A stretch of DNA of 64,000 bases from JBBTCX01 sp964494205 (GTDB lineage: Bacteria > Planctomycetota > Phycisphaerae > UBA1845), in the NCBI GenBank assembly GCA_964494205.1, contig CAZBRD010000011.1, positions 127,116 through 191,115 on the forward strand, written 5' to 3'. Shown here piece after piece: positions 11,797 to 20,033 of the stretch (position 1 is its first letter; each line of letters starts with the position of its first letter). The notes below the pieces were generated by a model that did not search any database, was not told the DNA's origin, and saw only the letters and a list, made by a program, of their open reading frames with translations. The translations under genes and the position numbers were made by a program.

Positions 11797-13626
11797 CTAT
11801 GCTGGAATGGCTATTCGCGGCTTCGGAACTTTTATTTGCGTGAAGACGTCATCGTATTGGCGGAGCAGATAATCGTCGGGCGCGCCGCCGTGCAGGTGGG
11901 TCCAGGGGAATACTTCGTCGGGCGATCGCTCGCGATGTGCATACCAGGCCGGATCGATACTCGTGGCGTCAAAAGCCCGCTGCCAGATATCCGCTTTGAA
12001 GCACTCGTCCCAACCATCGAAACGGGCACCGTTCCGATAGGCGTGCTCAACGGAATCAGCCAGGCGTCGATCACCTCGCGCAAACACCGCCTCGAGCACA
12101 GAACGCTCGACGCTGTGCGTCTTGAGATTGACCGACCCCTTCTTGTTTGGACCGAGCAGCGACCGCATACGTCTTCTAGCATCGTGGAAATACTCAGCCC
12201 TTGGTTGTGCGGCCCATTGGAAAGGAGTGTAAGGCTTTGGCACCAGCCAACCGACTGCCGAGTTAACCGTCGCGGGTCCTTTGCCGATCTCGCGACGCAC
12301 CGCGCTGACCTTGCGACTCAGATGAACGATGCCGTCAATGTCGTCCGGTCGTTCGCCTGGGAACCCGGCCATGAAATAAAGCTTGATCGTTCGCCAGCCG
12401 GCTTTGTACGCTTCCTTCACACCGTCGAGCAGGTTGCCGTCGGTAACGACCTTACGAATAGCCGCCCGCATATCGTCATTGGCAGCCTCGACCGCCATCG
12501 TCAAACCGCTCTTGCGAACGGAGTTGGCCATCCACGGAATGTTCTGCAGCATCTTGTCGACGCGCAGCGACGGCAGCGAAATGTTCACGCGCCGCGCGGC
12601 AAACTGTGCGTTCGCGCGATCCGCCAGCTCTCGCAAGTGTGGATAGTCCGCCGTCGACAATGAAAGCAAACCGAATTCATCGATGCCCGTCGCGCGATAC
12701 ATCTCCTCAGCCATCGAAAGGATTTGCTCGACCGTTCGCGTCCGAAGTGGACGCTTGGTGTATCCCGCGTGGCAGAAACGACAACGCTGCGGACACCCAC
12801 GCATGATCTCAATCGCAAAACGATCGTGCACAACTTCGACGTACGGAATGATCGGCCGCAATGGGAATGGCGCATTCTCAAAATCGTCTGTCTGACATCG
12901 CTCAATGCGCGCGGGGATTTGCGAATCGGTTGGGCGAATTGATTGAATCGTTCCGTCGTTTAGATATCGCACGTCGTACAATGACGGCGCGTAAATCCAT
13001 TCGAAGCGTCGCGCCATTTCGCGAATCATATCGCGACGACGCATGCCCGAGTTCTTCAATTCTCGATAGGCCGCGATGATGCGCGCCATCGATTCTTCGC
13101 CATCACCTAAGACGATGAGATCAAAAAACGGTGCCACCGGTTCCGGATTGTCTGCCTGCGGTCCGCCGCCAATGACGAGTGGATGACGATCGTCACGATC
13201 CGCCGATCGGAAGGGAATTCCTGCCAAGTCGAGAATCTGCAGCACGCTGGTGAAGGCCATCTCGTACTGCAGCGAGATCGCCAGGATGTCAGCCGATGAC
13301 ACTGGCTGTCGGGTGTCCCAGGTGAAAAGTGGAATTTTCCGCGCCCGCATTTGTGCTTCGGCATCATTCCACGGGCAGAAAACCCGCTCCGCACAACATC
13401 CGGGGGTGTGGTTGGCCAGCCAGTACAGAATCTGGCAGCCGAGGTGGCTCATTCCGATGGTGTAAGTGTCTGGAAACGCTACAGCTACGCGGACGTCGGC
13501 CCGCTCCCAGTCCCCTTCCGTGACGAGTTGATTGATTTCCTGGCCGATGTATTGGCCAGGCCGTTCGACGAACGGAAGCAGCTCTTCGCTCACTCTATTC
13601 CGCAGTGCTTGCACGTATGAACTCAC
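11797..13626 (-). CDS. B12-binding-type radical SAM protein (TIGR03960-like)
   Basis: Product of 609 residues. The N-terminal 170 residues match the cobalamin-binding-like fold of this radical SAM group (VAFPDTYTIGMSHLG, VIGGGPQADNPEP). The radical SAM cluster motif is CPQRCRFC at 278-285 (C-x3-C-x2-C), followed by a TIM-barrel region with YFMAGFPGERPDDI. The family belongs to the uncharacterised TIGR03960 type, often linked in other genomes to a DUF2344 partner or to ribosome and cell-wall genes. No such partner is adjacent here. The start is a GTG at 13626 with no clear ribosome site; the GTG at 13614 is an alternative. The substrate is unknown. Confidence 0.85.
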   Translation of the reverse strand: MSSYVQALRNRVSEELLPFVERPGQYIGQEINQLVTEGDWERADVRVAVAFPDTYTIGMSHLGCQILYWLANHTPGCCAERVFCPWNDAEAQMRARKIPLFTWDTRQPVSSADILAISLQYEMAFTSVLQILDLAGIPFRSADRDDRHPLVIGGGPQADNPEPVAPFFDLIVLGDGEESMARIIAAYRELKNSGMRRRDMIREMARRFEWIYAPSLYDVRYLNDGTIQSIRPTDSQIPARIERCQTDDFENAPFPLRPIIPYVEVVHDRFAIEIMRGCPQRCRFCHAGYTKRPLRTRTVEQILSMAEEMYRATGIDEFGLLSLSTADYPHLRELADRANAQFAARRVNISLPSLRVDKMLQNIPWMANSVRKSGLTMAVEAANDDMRAAIRKVVTDGNLLDGVKEAYKAGWRTIKLYFMAGFPGERPDDIDGIVHLSRKVSAVRREIGKGPATVNSAVGWLVPKPYTPFQWAAQPRAEYFHDARRRMRSLLGPNKKGSVNLKTHSVERSVLEAVFARGDRRLADSVEHAYRNGARFDGWDECFKADIWQRAFDATSIDPAWYAHRERSPDEVFPWTHLHGGAPDDYLLRQYDDVFTQIKVPKPRIAIPA

Positions 13627-13860
13627 GCTGTTAGTGCGATCGCATCACAATAAATTTCTTGCTTTTCTCGCAAACCACACTCTATCAATGAACTACCGAA
13701 AAACAAGAATGGCGACGGCGTGTGAAAGATAAAAGACGAAGAAACTCCAAATGAACTCTCATAAAATCGTTGCATAATGCCGATTTCCGATGTAGTGTTT
13801 AGTAAGAATTCGTAAGAATCGGGTTGCGTCACACAAGCCAAAATTGAGGATGAGGACGGC

Positions 13861-14724
13861 GTGAACGTGAACGCGCGATTGCGACGAGGATCAAGTCTCG
13901 TAGAACTCTTGGTGGTTGTAGCCATCATCGCGATGTTGATGGCGGCGCTGGTTCCCTCACTACGACGAACCATGCTCATGGCGCGCAACACCGTTTGCAT
14001 GCACAACATTCACATGATTGGTCAGGGGCTTAGCCAGTATCGTTTTGAGAATGATGGTTGGTTGCCAACACCTGGCGTGTCCTCGGCTGCCCAAGCGCAA
14101 ACGCCTGACGTCTGGTTTTTGAAACTATACCCAACTTACTTGACTGACCCCGTGGTCCTCAGCTGCCCAGAGGATCCTTTCAAGTTCCGCATGCAGCAGA
14201 CCGGTCAATTGCAAAACGTCATGCAAGCACCGCAAGTCGCCAATTACGCTAGTTACGGCATCAATAGTTTCATCATCACAGCCGGCGATGGTTCGCTGGC
14301 GGATTTGGATCGTCGTTGGCCATCGCGTCCGCTCGACATCATTCTCGCAGCAGACATGGGGCCGGATCATATCGTTCCGCAGGACAATGGCGGCGGTGGC
14401 AATCAGGGCGATTACAACGCGGTCAATGGCCCCGATCGCAATCTAAGCATGCTGACATGGGACGATGGTTATGATCCGTTCGTGCCGACTCAGAACATCA
14501 ACCCGTGGGTGACTCAGCGACACGGCGAGAGCATAAACGTCCTGACGATCGATGGCAGCGTACGTAATGCCCGGACTAGGAACACTCTGCAGAGTCCGAT
14601 TCAGCGCTACTATTCCGATTGTGCCGCAGGGGGCTGCACGCTTTGTAATTACCTGCACTTCTACCACTATTCTTTCGCGAAAGACCGACTGTACTGGTGG
14701 ACCGGCTTCACCGCCATTGAATAG
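13861..14724 (+). CDS. Type II secretion-like pseudopilin with H-X9-DG motif
   Basis: Product of 287 residues from GTG 13861, with GAGGATGAGG upstream. The N-terminus has a prepilin peptidase site: RRG followed by SSLVE and a hydrophobic helix, with Glu at position +5 after the Gly. Near the C-terminus is H-G-E-S-I-N-V-L-T-I-D-G, an exact H-X9-DG motif, a signature of the expanded planctomycete pseudopilin-like families. Such proteins are exported to the periplasm or assembled into short pilus-like fibres; the individual function is unknown. No secretion machinery genes are adjacent. The zinc-ribbon gene follows after nine bases and is probably co-transcribed. Confidence 0.88.
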   Translation: MNVNARLRRGSSLVELLVVVAIIAMLMAALVPSLRRTMLMARNTVCMHNIHMIGQGLSQYRFENDGWLPTPGVSSAAQAQTPDVWFLKLYPTYLTDPVVLSCPEDPFKFRMQQTGQLQNVMQAPQVANYASYGINSFIITAGDGSLADLDRRWPSRPLDIILAADMGPDHIVPQDNGGGGNQGDYNAVNGPDRNLSMLTWDDGYDPFVPTQNINPWVTQRHGESINVLTIDGSVRNARTRNTLQSPIQRYYSDCAAGGCTLCNYLHFYHYSFAKDRLYWWTGFTAIE

Positions 14725-14733
14725 AATCTCAAC

Positions 14734-15252
14734 GTGAGTGAAAACGAATTCAGGGCTGCTGTTCCGCACCGCCCCCGGGTGCGCATCGTTGAGCACCGTG
14801 TAAATTGGCGCGGCGCTATCGGCACGTTGGCTGTGACCGCCACCGCGGCGGCGCTCGTCTTGATTCTTTGGCGACTGTGGCGAACGGACGAAACACCGGC
14901 CATCCACATCCGGAAACTGGCGGACGTCGATTTGGAGTGGAAGTGTGACGGAAACCATTCGTTCATGGCGATGGGATCAGTCGGTCCGCAACATTGTAAG
15001 ACTTGCAAGCAGCCCGCGTTTCCCGTGGTCAAATACAAATGTGATGTGCATGGGCCGATTGACGTCATGGCCCGATTCGGCGGCGACGCGCCGGGCTCTG
15101 AGAAGCTCACACACTTGCGGGTGATCGGTCGCGAGTGGACACCGGCAGACAAGCCGCTTCTCTGCCCGAAGTGCGGCAAGGAAATCCGCCGTCAGCGCGC
15201 CGACACGTTCGTGAGTCCTTCCAAAGCAAAAGAGAAGTCGCAGGGCGGGTAG
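14734..15252 (+). CDS. Single-TM protein with paired cysteine motifs
   Basis: Product of 172 residues with one hydrophobic segment at about 27-47. The soluble part holds CKTC and KCDVHG in the middle and LCPKCG near the end, suggesting one or two zinc ribbons. No enzyme family is recognised. The GTG start at 14734 lies nine bases after the pseudopilin gene, so the two probably form an operon, and the protein may help localise or fold the pseudopilin. This is inference from position only. Confidence 0.65.
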   Translation: MSENEFRAAVPHRPRVRIVEHRVNWRGAIGTLAVTATAAALVLILWRLWRTDETPAIHIRKLADVDLEWKCDGNHSFMAMGSVGPQHCKTCKQPAFPVVKYKCDVHGPIDVMARFGGDAPGSEKLTHLRVIGREWTPADKPLLCPKCGKEIRRQRADTFVSPSKAKEKSQGG

Positions 15253-15365
15253 ATTATCGGGTGCGGTTCTATTCATCCGCCCGCATGAAGTTCACTTGCA
15301 TTTCAGTCGAAGGTTGTGCTATAGCGCGGCGACAGCATCGCCGCGACTTTTGGACTGAAACGACC

Positions 15366-16061
15366 ATGGCCACTCAATGCCCACTCTGTAAACACAACTT
15401 TCCCAACGGGTTCAAATTTCGTTTGCTCAACAGCGTACCGGTGTGCAAAGCCTGCCGATCGGAATTTGCCACGCGCCGACGGATCGCATTCGTCATCGAC
15501 TATGCGATTTTCTATGTGATCAGTCACCTGATAATCAACTTCTGGTTTGTGAACTCGACAGTTCAGCAGGTGAGTCTCATCAGAAGACCGGGCAGTTCGC
15601 TAAAATTACAATTTTCATCGAGCGACTTATTTCTGACTTTCGTCGTTCCTTCCTTGGTCTGGTTCTTATATTTGTTGAAGGACGGATTTCACGGTATCTC
15701 ACCTGGCAAGTGCCTGCTTGGGTTGCGCGTCGTCGATACCACAACCCGCCAACCAATCAGCTTCGGGCAGAGTTTCAAGCGCAATCTGGTTCTGATGATT
15801 CCGGGCATCTCCTTCGCGATCGCATTTGCCCTCGACAAAGGGACGCGCTGGGGCGATGGGTGGGCGAACACGGTCGTCATCTGGAAAAAACACCTGCATC
15901 ACCCGGTCTTCGACCCGCGAGGATTTCTCTGCACGTGTTGTGGATACGACCTGACAGGCAACGTGACGGGCCGATGTCCGGAGTGCTTCACGCCGACGGG
16001 AGTGCCAATGGATGACACTCAAATCCCGGAGGCCATTCCTGTTGCGCGGGCGATCAGTTGA
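15366..16061 (+). CDS. RDD-family membrane protein flanked by zinc ribbons
   Basis: Product of 231 residues starting at ATG 15366 (MATQCPLCKHNF); an earlier in-frame ATG at 15285 is less likely. N-terminal CPLC and CKAC form one zinc ribbon. The RDD membrane domain follows (about 42-180), with the family signature near its end (PGKCLLGLRVVD and DKGTRWGDGWANT). The last 45 residues carry CTCCGYDLTGNVTGRCPEC, the ribbon common in planctomycete membrane proteins. RDD proteins are poorly understood; some are linked to ion exchange. Its stop overlaps the convergent propeller gene's stop by eight bases. Confidence 0.8.
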   Translation: MATQCPLCKHNFPNGFKFRLLNSVPVCKACRSEFATRRRIAFVIDYAIFYVISHLIINFWFVNSTVQQVSLIRRPGSSLKLQFSSSDLFLTFVVPSLVWFLYLLKDGFHGISPGKCLLGLRVVDTTTRQPISFGQSFKRNLVLMIPGISFAIAFALDKGTRWGDGWANTVVIWKKHLHHPVFDPRGFLCTCCGYDLTGNVTGRCPECFTPTGVPMDDTQIPEAIPVARAIS

Positions 16062-17091
16062 GCGCTTCGGGAAGCTTGAAGTCGGCGATGAACACCTGAG
16101 ATTCACTCAAGCCGCCGCGCTGTGAAGTCCACATCATTTTCTTGCCGTCGGGGCTAAAGACGGGCAGACCATCGAACGAAGCATCAAAGGTAATCCGCGT
16201 CAGCTTCTGGCCGTCGGTCGTCATCATGTACAGGTCGTAATTGGGCTTCTCGCCGCGAGCGCGGGCTTCGTGGTCCGCCTGCGTAAAGATGAAGCTCTTG
16301 CCTGATGGGTACCAGAATGGACACCAGTTGAAGATCGGGTTGTCGGTGATCGCCCGGTCGTCGCTGCCGTCGGCTGCGGCGATGCGGAGTTGCAGGTTCA
16401 TCTTGTCGTCGCTGCGACGATCGCCGCGATAGAGAATCTGCTTGCCATCCGGCGAGAAGAACGGGCCACCGTCGTAGCCCTTGCCTTTGGTGATGCGACG
16501 TGGTTCCGAGCCGTCGGCGTTCATGGTGTAGATTTCGAGATCGCCGTCTCGCTGCGAGGTGAACACGATCTGCTTGCCATCGTTTGAGTATGAACCCTCC
16601 GCGTCATAGCCCGGCGCGTCCGTCAATCGCTTGAGGTTGGAGCCGTCTGGGTCGGCTTCGAAGATGTCCATGTGCTCGTTGAAATCCCACTTGTAACCGG
16701 AGCCGGCTGACGCGGTCTTCGGTTGGCCGAGCGTGGGATCGAGGTGGCTCGACGCGAAGATGATCTTTTTGCCGTCGGGCCGGAAGTACGCACAGGTGCA
16801 AGCACCCTTGCCGGTGCTGACCATTTTCATGGCCTTGGTCTTCAGATCGAGCGTGTAAATCTGGTACTCACTCTCGCCTTTGGGAAAAGCCTGAAAGATG
16901 ATCTTGCTCGCGTCGGGTGAGAAGTAAGCTTCACCCGCTTTGGTCAGGCCCATTTCGGTCGAGGTGATCTGCGTGATGTTGGTGAGGTATTTTGCCTCTT
17001 CGGGCAGCGCCGCCATGATCTCGGAGTTGGCGAAGGCCGCGATTGAGGTCAGCAAAACGAATAACGGGGCGACGTAAAGCGTTGACTTCAT
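16054..17091 (-). CDS. TolB-like PD40 beta-propeller, exported
   Basis: Product of 345 residues. ATG 17091 is chosen because GGAGA lies ten bases upstream and the next residues (MKSTLYVAPLFVLLTSIAAF) form a signal peptide. Repeats of the PD40 type follow: FSPDASKIIF, FRPDGKKIIF, YSNDGKQIVF, FSPDGKQILY, WYPSGKSFIF and FSPDGKKMMW, six blades of a propeller. Repeats of this type resemble the C-terminal domain of TolB, but no Tol-Pal neighbours occur here. A periplasmic scaffold or sensor is possible; the function is not known. Confidence 0.85.
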   Translation of the reverse strand: MKSTLYVAPLFVLLTSIAAFANSEIMAALPEEAKYLTNITQITSTEMGLTKAGEAYFSPDASKIIFQAFPKGESEYQIYTLDLKTKAMKMVSTGKGACTCAYFRPDGKKIIFASSHLDPTLGQPKTASAGSGYKWDFNEHMDIFEADPDGSNLKRLTDAPGYDAEGSYSNDGKQIVFTSQRDGDLEIYTMNADGSEPRRITKGKGYDGGPFFSPDGKQILYRGDRRSDDKMNLQLRIAAADGSDDRAITDNPIFNWCPFWYPSGKSFIFTQADHEARARGEKPNYDLYMMTTDGQKLTRITFDASFDGLPVFSPDGKKMMWTSQRGGLSESQVFIADFKLPEALN

Positions 17092-17279
17092 GGGTTGCAT
17101 TCTCCGCACGGTTTTCAAACTCATTCCAGGCTGCAACATACGTATGATTGAAGTCTCCGGCAAGAAGCCTCGGCGATAGCCGCCCGTGGGTGGGTTCTGG
17201 TCGGTTCATGCCTCGCCCCTGCAAGGAATAAAGCGATGGTGACAAATGGCTAATGGCTAAAAGTGAAAAAATTCAATGA

Positions 17280-17298
17280 AGTGCCACGGTGTGGCACT
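17280..17298 (+). repeat. AGTGCCAC hairpin followed by a T-run
   Basis: AGTGCCAC, loop GGT, GTGGCACT, then CGCTTTTTC. It has the shape of an intrinsic terminator on the plus strand, but no plus-strand gene ends nearby. It looks like a dispersed hairpin element rather than a gene's own terminator. Confidence 0.6.
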
Positions 17299-17527
17299 CG
17301 CTTTTTCTTGCGTAAGTCCTTTTGGGGCTGCATGTTGGTGATTTGTGCCCGTTGAAATAGCCATTTTCAAGTAGAACCGTAATGCGATGGTTAGCCATCC
17401 TCCAGATTTCAAAACTCCACGTCCCCCTATCTGAAAGAACGTGCACGGTGGTCGGTCGGTTTGCGGTTGGGGGCGAGCACGGTTGTAAATGCAGGTCGAG
17501 GAATCGGGTCGTCATCAAGAGGGCCGG

Positions 17528-17812
17528 AACCCCGTTGGGGTTTTCATTTGGGTTTCATCAGTAACCCAGGGTAGCGCCTGCGGCGCAACCCTGGGCCGGA
17601 GGACGAAACCCCTTTGGGGGTTTGGTAGTGATATCGCGTTGGCAATGGCAACGCCGGCTAAGACGGTATCCCGTTAACTGAACATGTCGAAGAGTAAAGC
17701 GTCGCGATCGCTCCGTTCTGCCGTGCCTACGGCACTTGAAAGGGCATTTTGCGAATTGCTCCCCCAGCACTGAAGGTGCTGGGCTATTTTCGGATCGTCC
17801 CTAGCGGGACGA
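17528..17812. repeat. Array of six intergenic hairpins
   Basis: Successive perfect or near-perfect inverted repeats: AACCCC-GTT-GGGGTT (17528-17542), CCCAGGGT...ACCCTGGG with an inner GCGCC/GGCGC stem (17565-17595), AAACCCC...GGGGTTT (17606-17623), GTGCC-TAC-GGCAC (17723-17735), CCCAGCAC-TGAAG-GTGCTGGG (17763-17783) and TCGTCCC-TAGC-GGGACGA (17795-17812). The last two are joined by GCTATTTTCGGA; the array at 30552-30655 has the same GCTATTTTCG linker. Probably a REP/palindromic-unit family. Confidence 0.75.
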
Positions 17813-17818
17813 TTTGGG

Positions 17819-18385
17819 TTATACGCCCTTGGTCGCGGCAGTGATCAGTCGACCGTCACGTTGAAGAATCCTGTCGGCGAAGGCAATCAAGTCTCGGTGC
17901 GGTTGTGCGCTTGGTCGAATGGCTAGCACTTCGTTGACGCAATCAGTTTCGTGGCCCGGTCCCAACCATGTGGCGAGGCAGCTAATCGCGGCTGCGGGTG
18001 ATCGGCTGATGCCCGCGTGACATTGGCACAGGAGCGAACCGCCGATGCCAGCAATTCTTGTTGCGAAGTATATGATCGAAAGTGCATGGTCGATGGTAGG
18101 CGGAGTGACCTTCAGGCCTTCTTCTTCCATTCGGCGGTAGCGTAAGCGCAGGCGTGCGGCTTCGATGGGGTCTGATTCGCTCGGTGCTTCGACATCATCG
18201 AAATTGAGTGCCAGCACATGCGCGATGTTGCCGGAATCCGGTGGGTATTCGCGGTGTCCTTTGATGCTGATGATGGCGGTTATCGAATCGTGTTGGTGAT
18301 GGCGCAACAGCATGGCCGATTCGGAGAAGCCGAGGACTTTGATTTTAGGATGTGCCTTCACTTCAATCACTATCAACTGCCCCAT
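17819..18385 (-). CDS. Tyrosine/dual-specificity phosphatase-like protein
   Basis: Product of 188 residues without a signal peptide, so probably cytoplasmic. The active-site loop is visible as C-H-A-G-I-S-R-S at 122-129 (C-x5-R), in QCHAGISRSPAAA, with helices after it as in the PTP fold. Asp residues in LNFDDVEAP near 63 could supply the general acid. Family knowledge predicts phosphotyrosine or phosphoester hydrolysis; the substrate is unknown. It stands alone between repeat-rich DNA and the ABC exporter genes, starting at ATG 18385. Confidence 0.8.
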   Translation of the reverse strand: MGQLIVIEVKAHPKIKVLGFSESAMLLRHHQHDSITAIISIKGHREYPPDSGNIAHVLALNFDDVEAPSESDPIEAARLRLRYRRMEEEGLKVTPPTIDHALSIIYFATRIAGIGGSLLCQCHAGISRSPAAAISCLATWLGPGHETDCVNEVLAIRPSAQPHRDLIAFADRILQRDGRLITAATKGV

Positions 18386-18431
18386 GGCGCGTTAAATGGC
18401 GACACCGGCAATTGAAATCGATGTCTTCTAC

Positions 18432-18525
18432 TTCGTTCGCCCTCCGGGCGACCCAACAAGTAAAAGAACCCTAATCCAGGGGCTGGGAAGCCCCTGGCAA
18501 CTATCGTGCGCCCTACGGGCGAAAC
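18432..18525. repeat. Triple-hairpin dispersed repeat, copy 1
   Basis: About 94 bp with three stems: CGCCCTCCGGGCG, CCAGGGGCTGGGAAGCCCCTGG and TCGTGCGCCCTACGGGCGA. A copy at 25533-25622 matches over its length, including the linker GGCAACTATCGT. The similarity covers loops and linkers, so the two share ancestry. Confidence 0.85.
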
Positions 18526-18570
18526 TCATGGAGAGTCTCATCCAGGCATTGGTGCCCCCGACGAGTCAAT

Positions 18571-19881
18571 CTATTTCGCTTCGCTCCAGTCGAAGGCGCG
18601 GGTGCCTATGGCGAAGCAGGCGATGCCAATGCCCACGAGGATGCCGCAGGGGATGAGCATTTGTTGTAGTGTGAACTCGCGCCAGATCGCACCCTCCATC
18701 GCGACGATGGACCATTTGATCGGGCTGATGCTGCTTACCTTTTGCATGAACGACGGGAGAAACATGTAGGGAATCATTGCGCCGCCGATCATGGCCATGA
18801 TCGTGAGGACGGCCCAGCCGATGCCGCCGGCGGATTGCTCCGTTTTTCCGAGGACGGAGAGAAGCATCATGATGCCGACGAAGCAGATGGTGATGCAGAG
18901 CACAGCCAATACGAGGTGCGGCACGGAAAACGGTCGCACGCCGAAGCCGAAGCGTGCGATGAGCAACAGGAACGTACAGACGCCTATGATGGCGATGGCG
19001 CATGCGCCGGCTTTGCCCGCGAGAATGTTGCCCGCGCCCATGGGCGACATACGCAGACGGACCAGTGTGCCGCTGGTACGCTCTGAAACCAGTGAGATGC
19101 CAAAACCGGCTGCACAACCCATGACGCCCCAGATGATGCCTTGCGGAAAGGTGATGGCGTAGGAATTGGCGGGGCCCTTGCGCTGACGCACGACGGAGAC
19201 CACCTTCAGCGGAACGGGGTTCCATGCGCCGGACTCGGCGGAGTCGCCGTCGCCGCCGTCTGATGTTTTCGTGTTTCCCATCGGCGCTGTTTTCATGAAC
19301 GACTCAAGCGACGGCAGGAACACGAGCAGCGCGGTTTTGGTGACCAACGGCATCTCCTGATCTGCGGTGATCTCATCCGTCCATTCTTTTACTTGTCGGC
19401 TCATTTTGTCGGAATTGCCGAACAGGTCGGACATGCCTTGAAAGAGAGTCTGGGTGAGCAGACCCTGCAACATTCCTGCTTCGGCCTGGCGCGAGGGATC
19501 GATGCCGAGTTCGAGCTCAGGCGCGGGACCGAAGAGCATGCGGTCGCGCGACTTGCCAAAGCCAGGGGGTAGGACGAGGTAGGCCATGCGCTCGCCTTTG
19601 CGGACACGTTGTTCAGCGTCCTCCTTCGTGGTTGTTTTGACGTCGAGTTCTTTGCCGGCGTGGAGGGTCGCGATGAACTCGGCGGATTCGGGGGTGTTGT
19701 CGGTGTCGACGATGAAGATGGGGAGTTTGCTGCCACCACCGCCTCCGCCGCTCATGCCGGAAAAGACGACGCCGAAGAAAATGCAGTAGATAAGCGGGAA
19801 AAAGACGGCGAAGAAAAAGCCTGCTTTGTCGCGAACGAGGAGACGAAGGTCTTTGAAGGTGAGAGCGAGGATTTGGTTCAT
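18571..19881 (-). CDS. ABC-2 type exporter permease
   Basis: Product of 436 residues starting at ATG 19881. An N-terminal membrane segment (about 21-41, FFAVFFPLIYCIFFG) is followed by a large extracytoplasmic region of about 200 residues and then five hydrophobic segments from about 255 to 430, the ABC-2 (NatB/YhaP-like) layout. It forms the membrane channel for the ATPase encoded just upstream at 20034-20879. The substrate is unknown; sodium, antibiotic or lipid export have all been assigned to relatives. A GGGG(S) cluster after the first membrane segment is a short flexible linker. No clear ribosome site was seen. Confidence 0.88.
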   Translation of the reverse strand: MNQILALTFKDLRLLVRDKAGFFFAVFFPLIYCIFFGVVFSGMSGGGGGGSKLPIFIVDTDNTPESAEFIATLHAGKELDVKTTTKEDAEQRVRKGERMAYLVLPPGFGKSRDRMLFGPAPELELGIDPSRQAEAGMLQGLLTQTLFQGMSDLFGNSDKMSRQVKEWTDEITADQEMPLVTKTALLVFLPSLESFMKTAPMGNTKTSDGGDGDSAESGAWNPVPLKVVSVVRQRKGPANSYAITFPQGIIWGVMGCAAGFGISLVSERTSGTLVRLRMSPMGAGNILAGKAGACAIAIIGVCTFLLLIARFGFGVRPFSVPHLVLAVLCITICFVGIMMLLSVLGKTEQSAGGIGWAVLTIMAMIGGAMIPYMFLPSFMQKVSSISPIKWSIVAMEGAIWREFTLQQMLIPCGILVGIGIACFAIGTRAFDWSEAK

Positions 19882-19971
19882 GTTGGTTTCGCCAATCGTT
19901 TCCGGAGTCCGGTCATGCTCCTAAACGCCGTACAAAAGCAGGCGTTTGCCACTCAAGAGACCCTCACCCTA

Positions 19972-19994
19972 CCCTCTCCCTAAGAGGGAGAGGG
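19972..19994. repeat. Perfect 10-bp CCCTCTCCCT hairpin
   Basis: CCCTCTCCCT, loop AAG, AGGGAGAGGG, lying between the exporter ATPase and permease genes. Hairpins of this sequence occur in intergenic DNA of many unrelated bacteria. It could attenuate or stabilise the bicistronic transcript. Confidence 0.75.
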
Positions 19995-20033
19995 ACGTCC
20001 TGATGCGTACCCTTGTTCAAATGAAGCCTCATA

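Larger units (their letters stand above)
17092..17818. other. Gene-free stretch filled with hairpin repeats
   Basis: About 730 bp with no gene I can support. The part up to 17280 should hold the promoter of the propeller gene. From 17280 on, the DNA consists largely of short GC-rich inverted repeats, listed separately. An 81-residue frame at 17273-17518 has no homology I recognise. Confidence 0.6.

Noticed and set aside
17273..17518. 81-residue frame on the minus strand
   Set aside because: No ribosome site, odd composition, and it overlaps a dispersed hairpin.
18566..19225. Long Arg/His-rich frame on the minus strand
   Set aside because: It is a shifted reading of the ABC-2 permease gene; its composition is an out-of-frame artefact.
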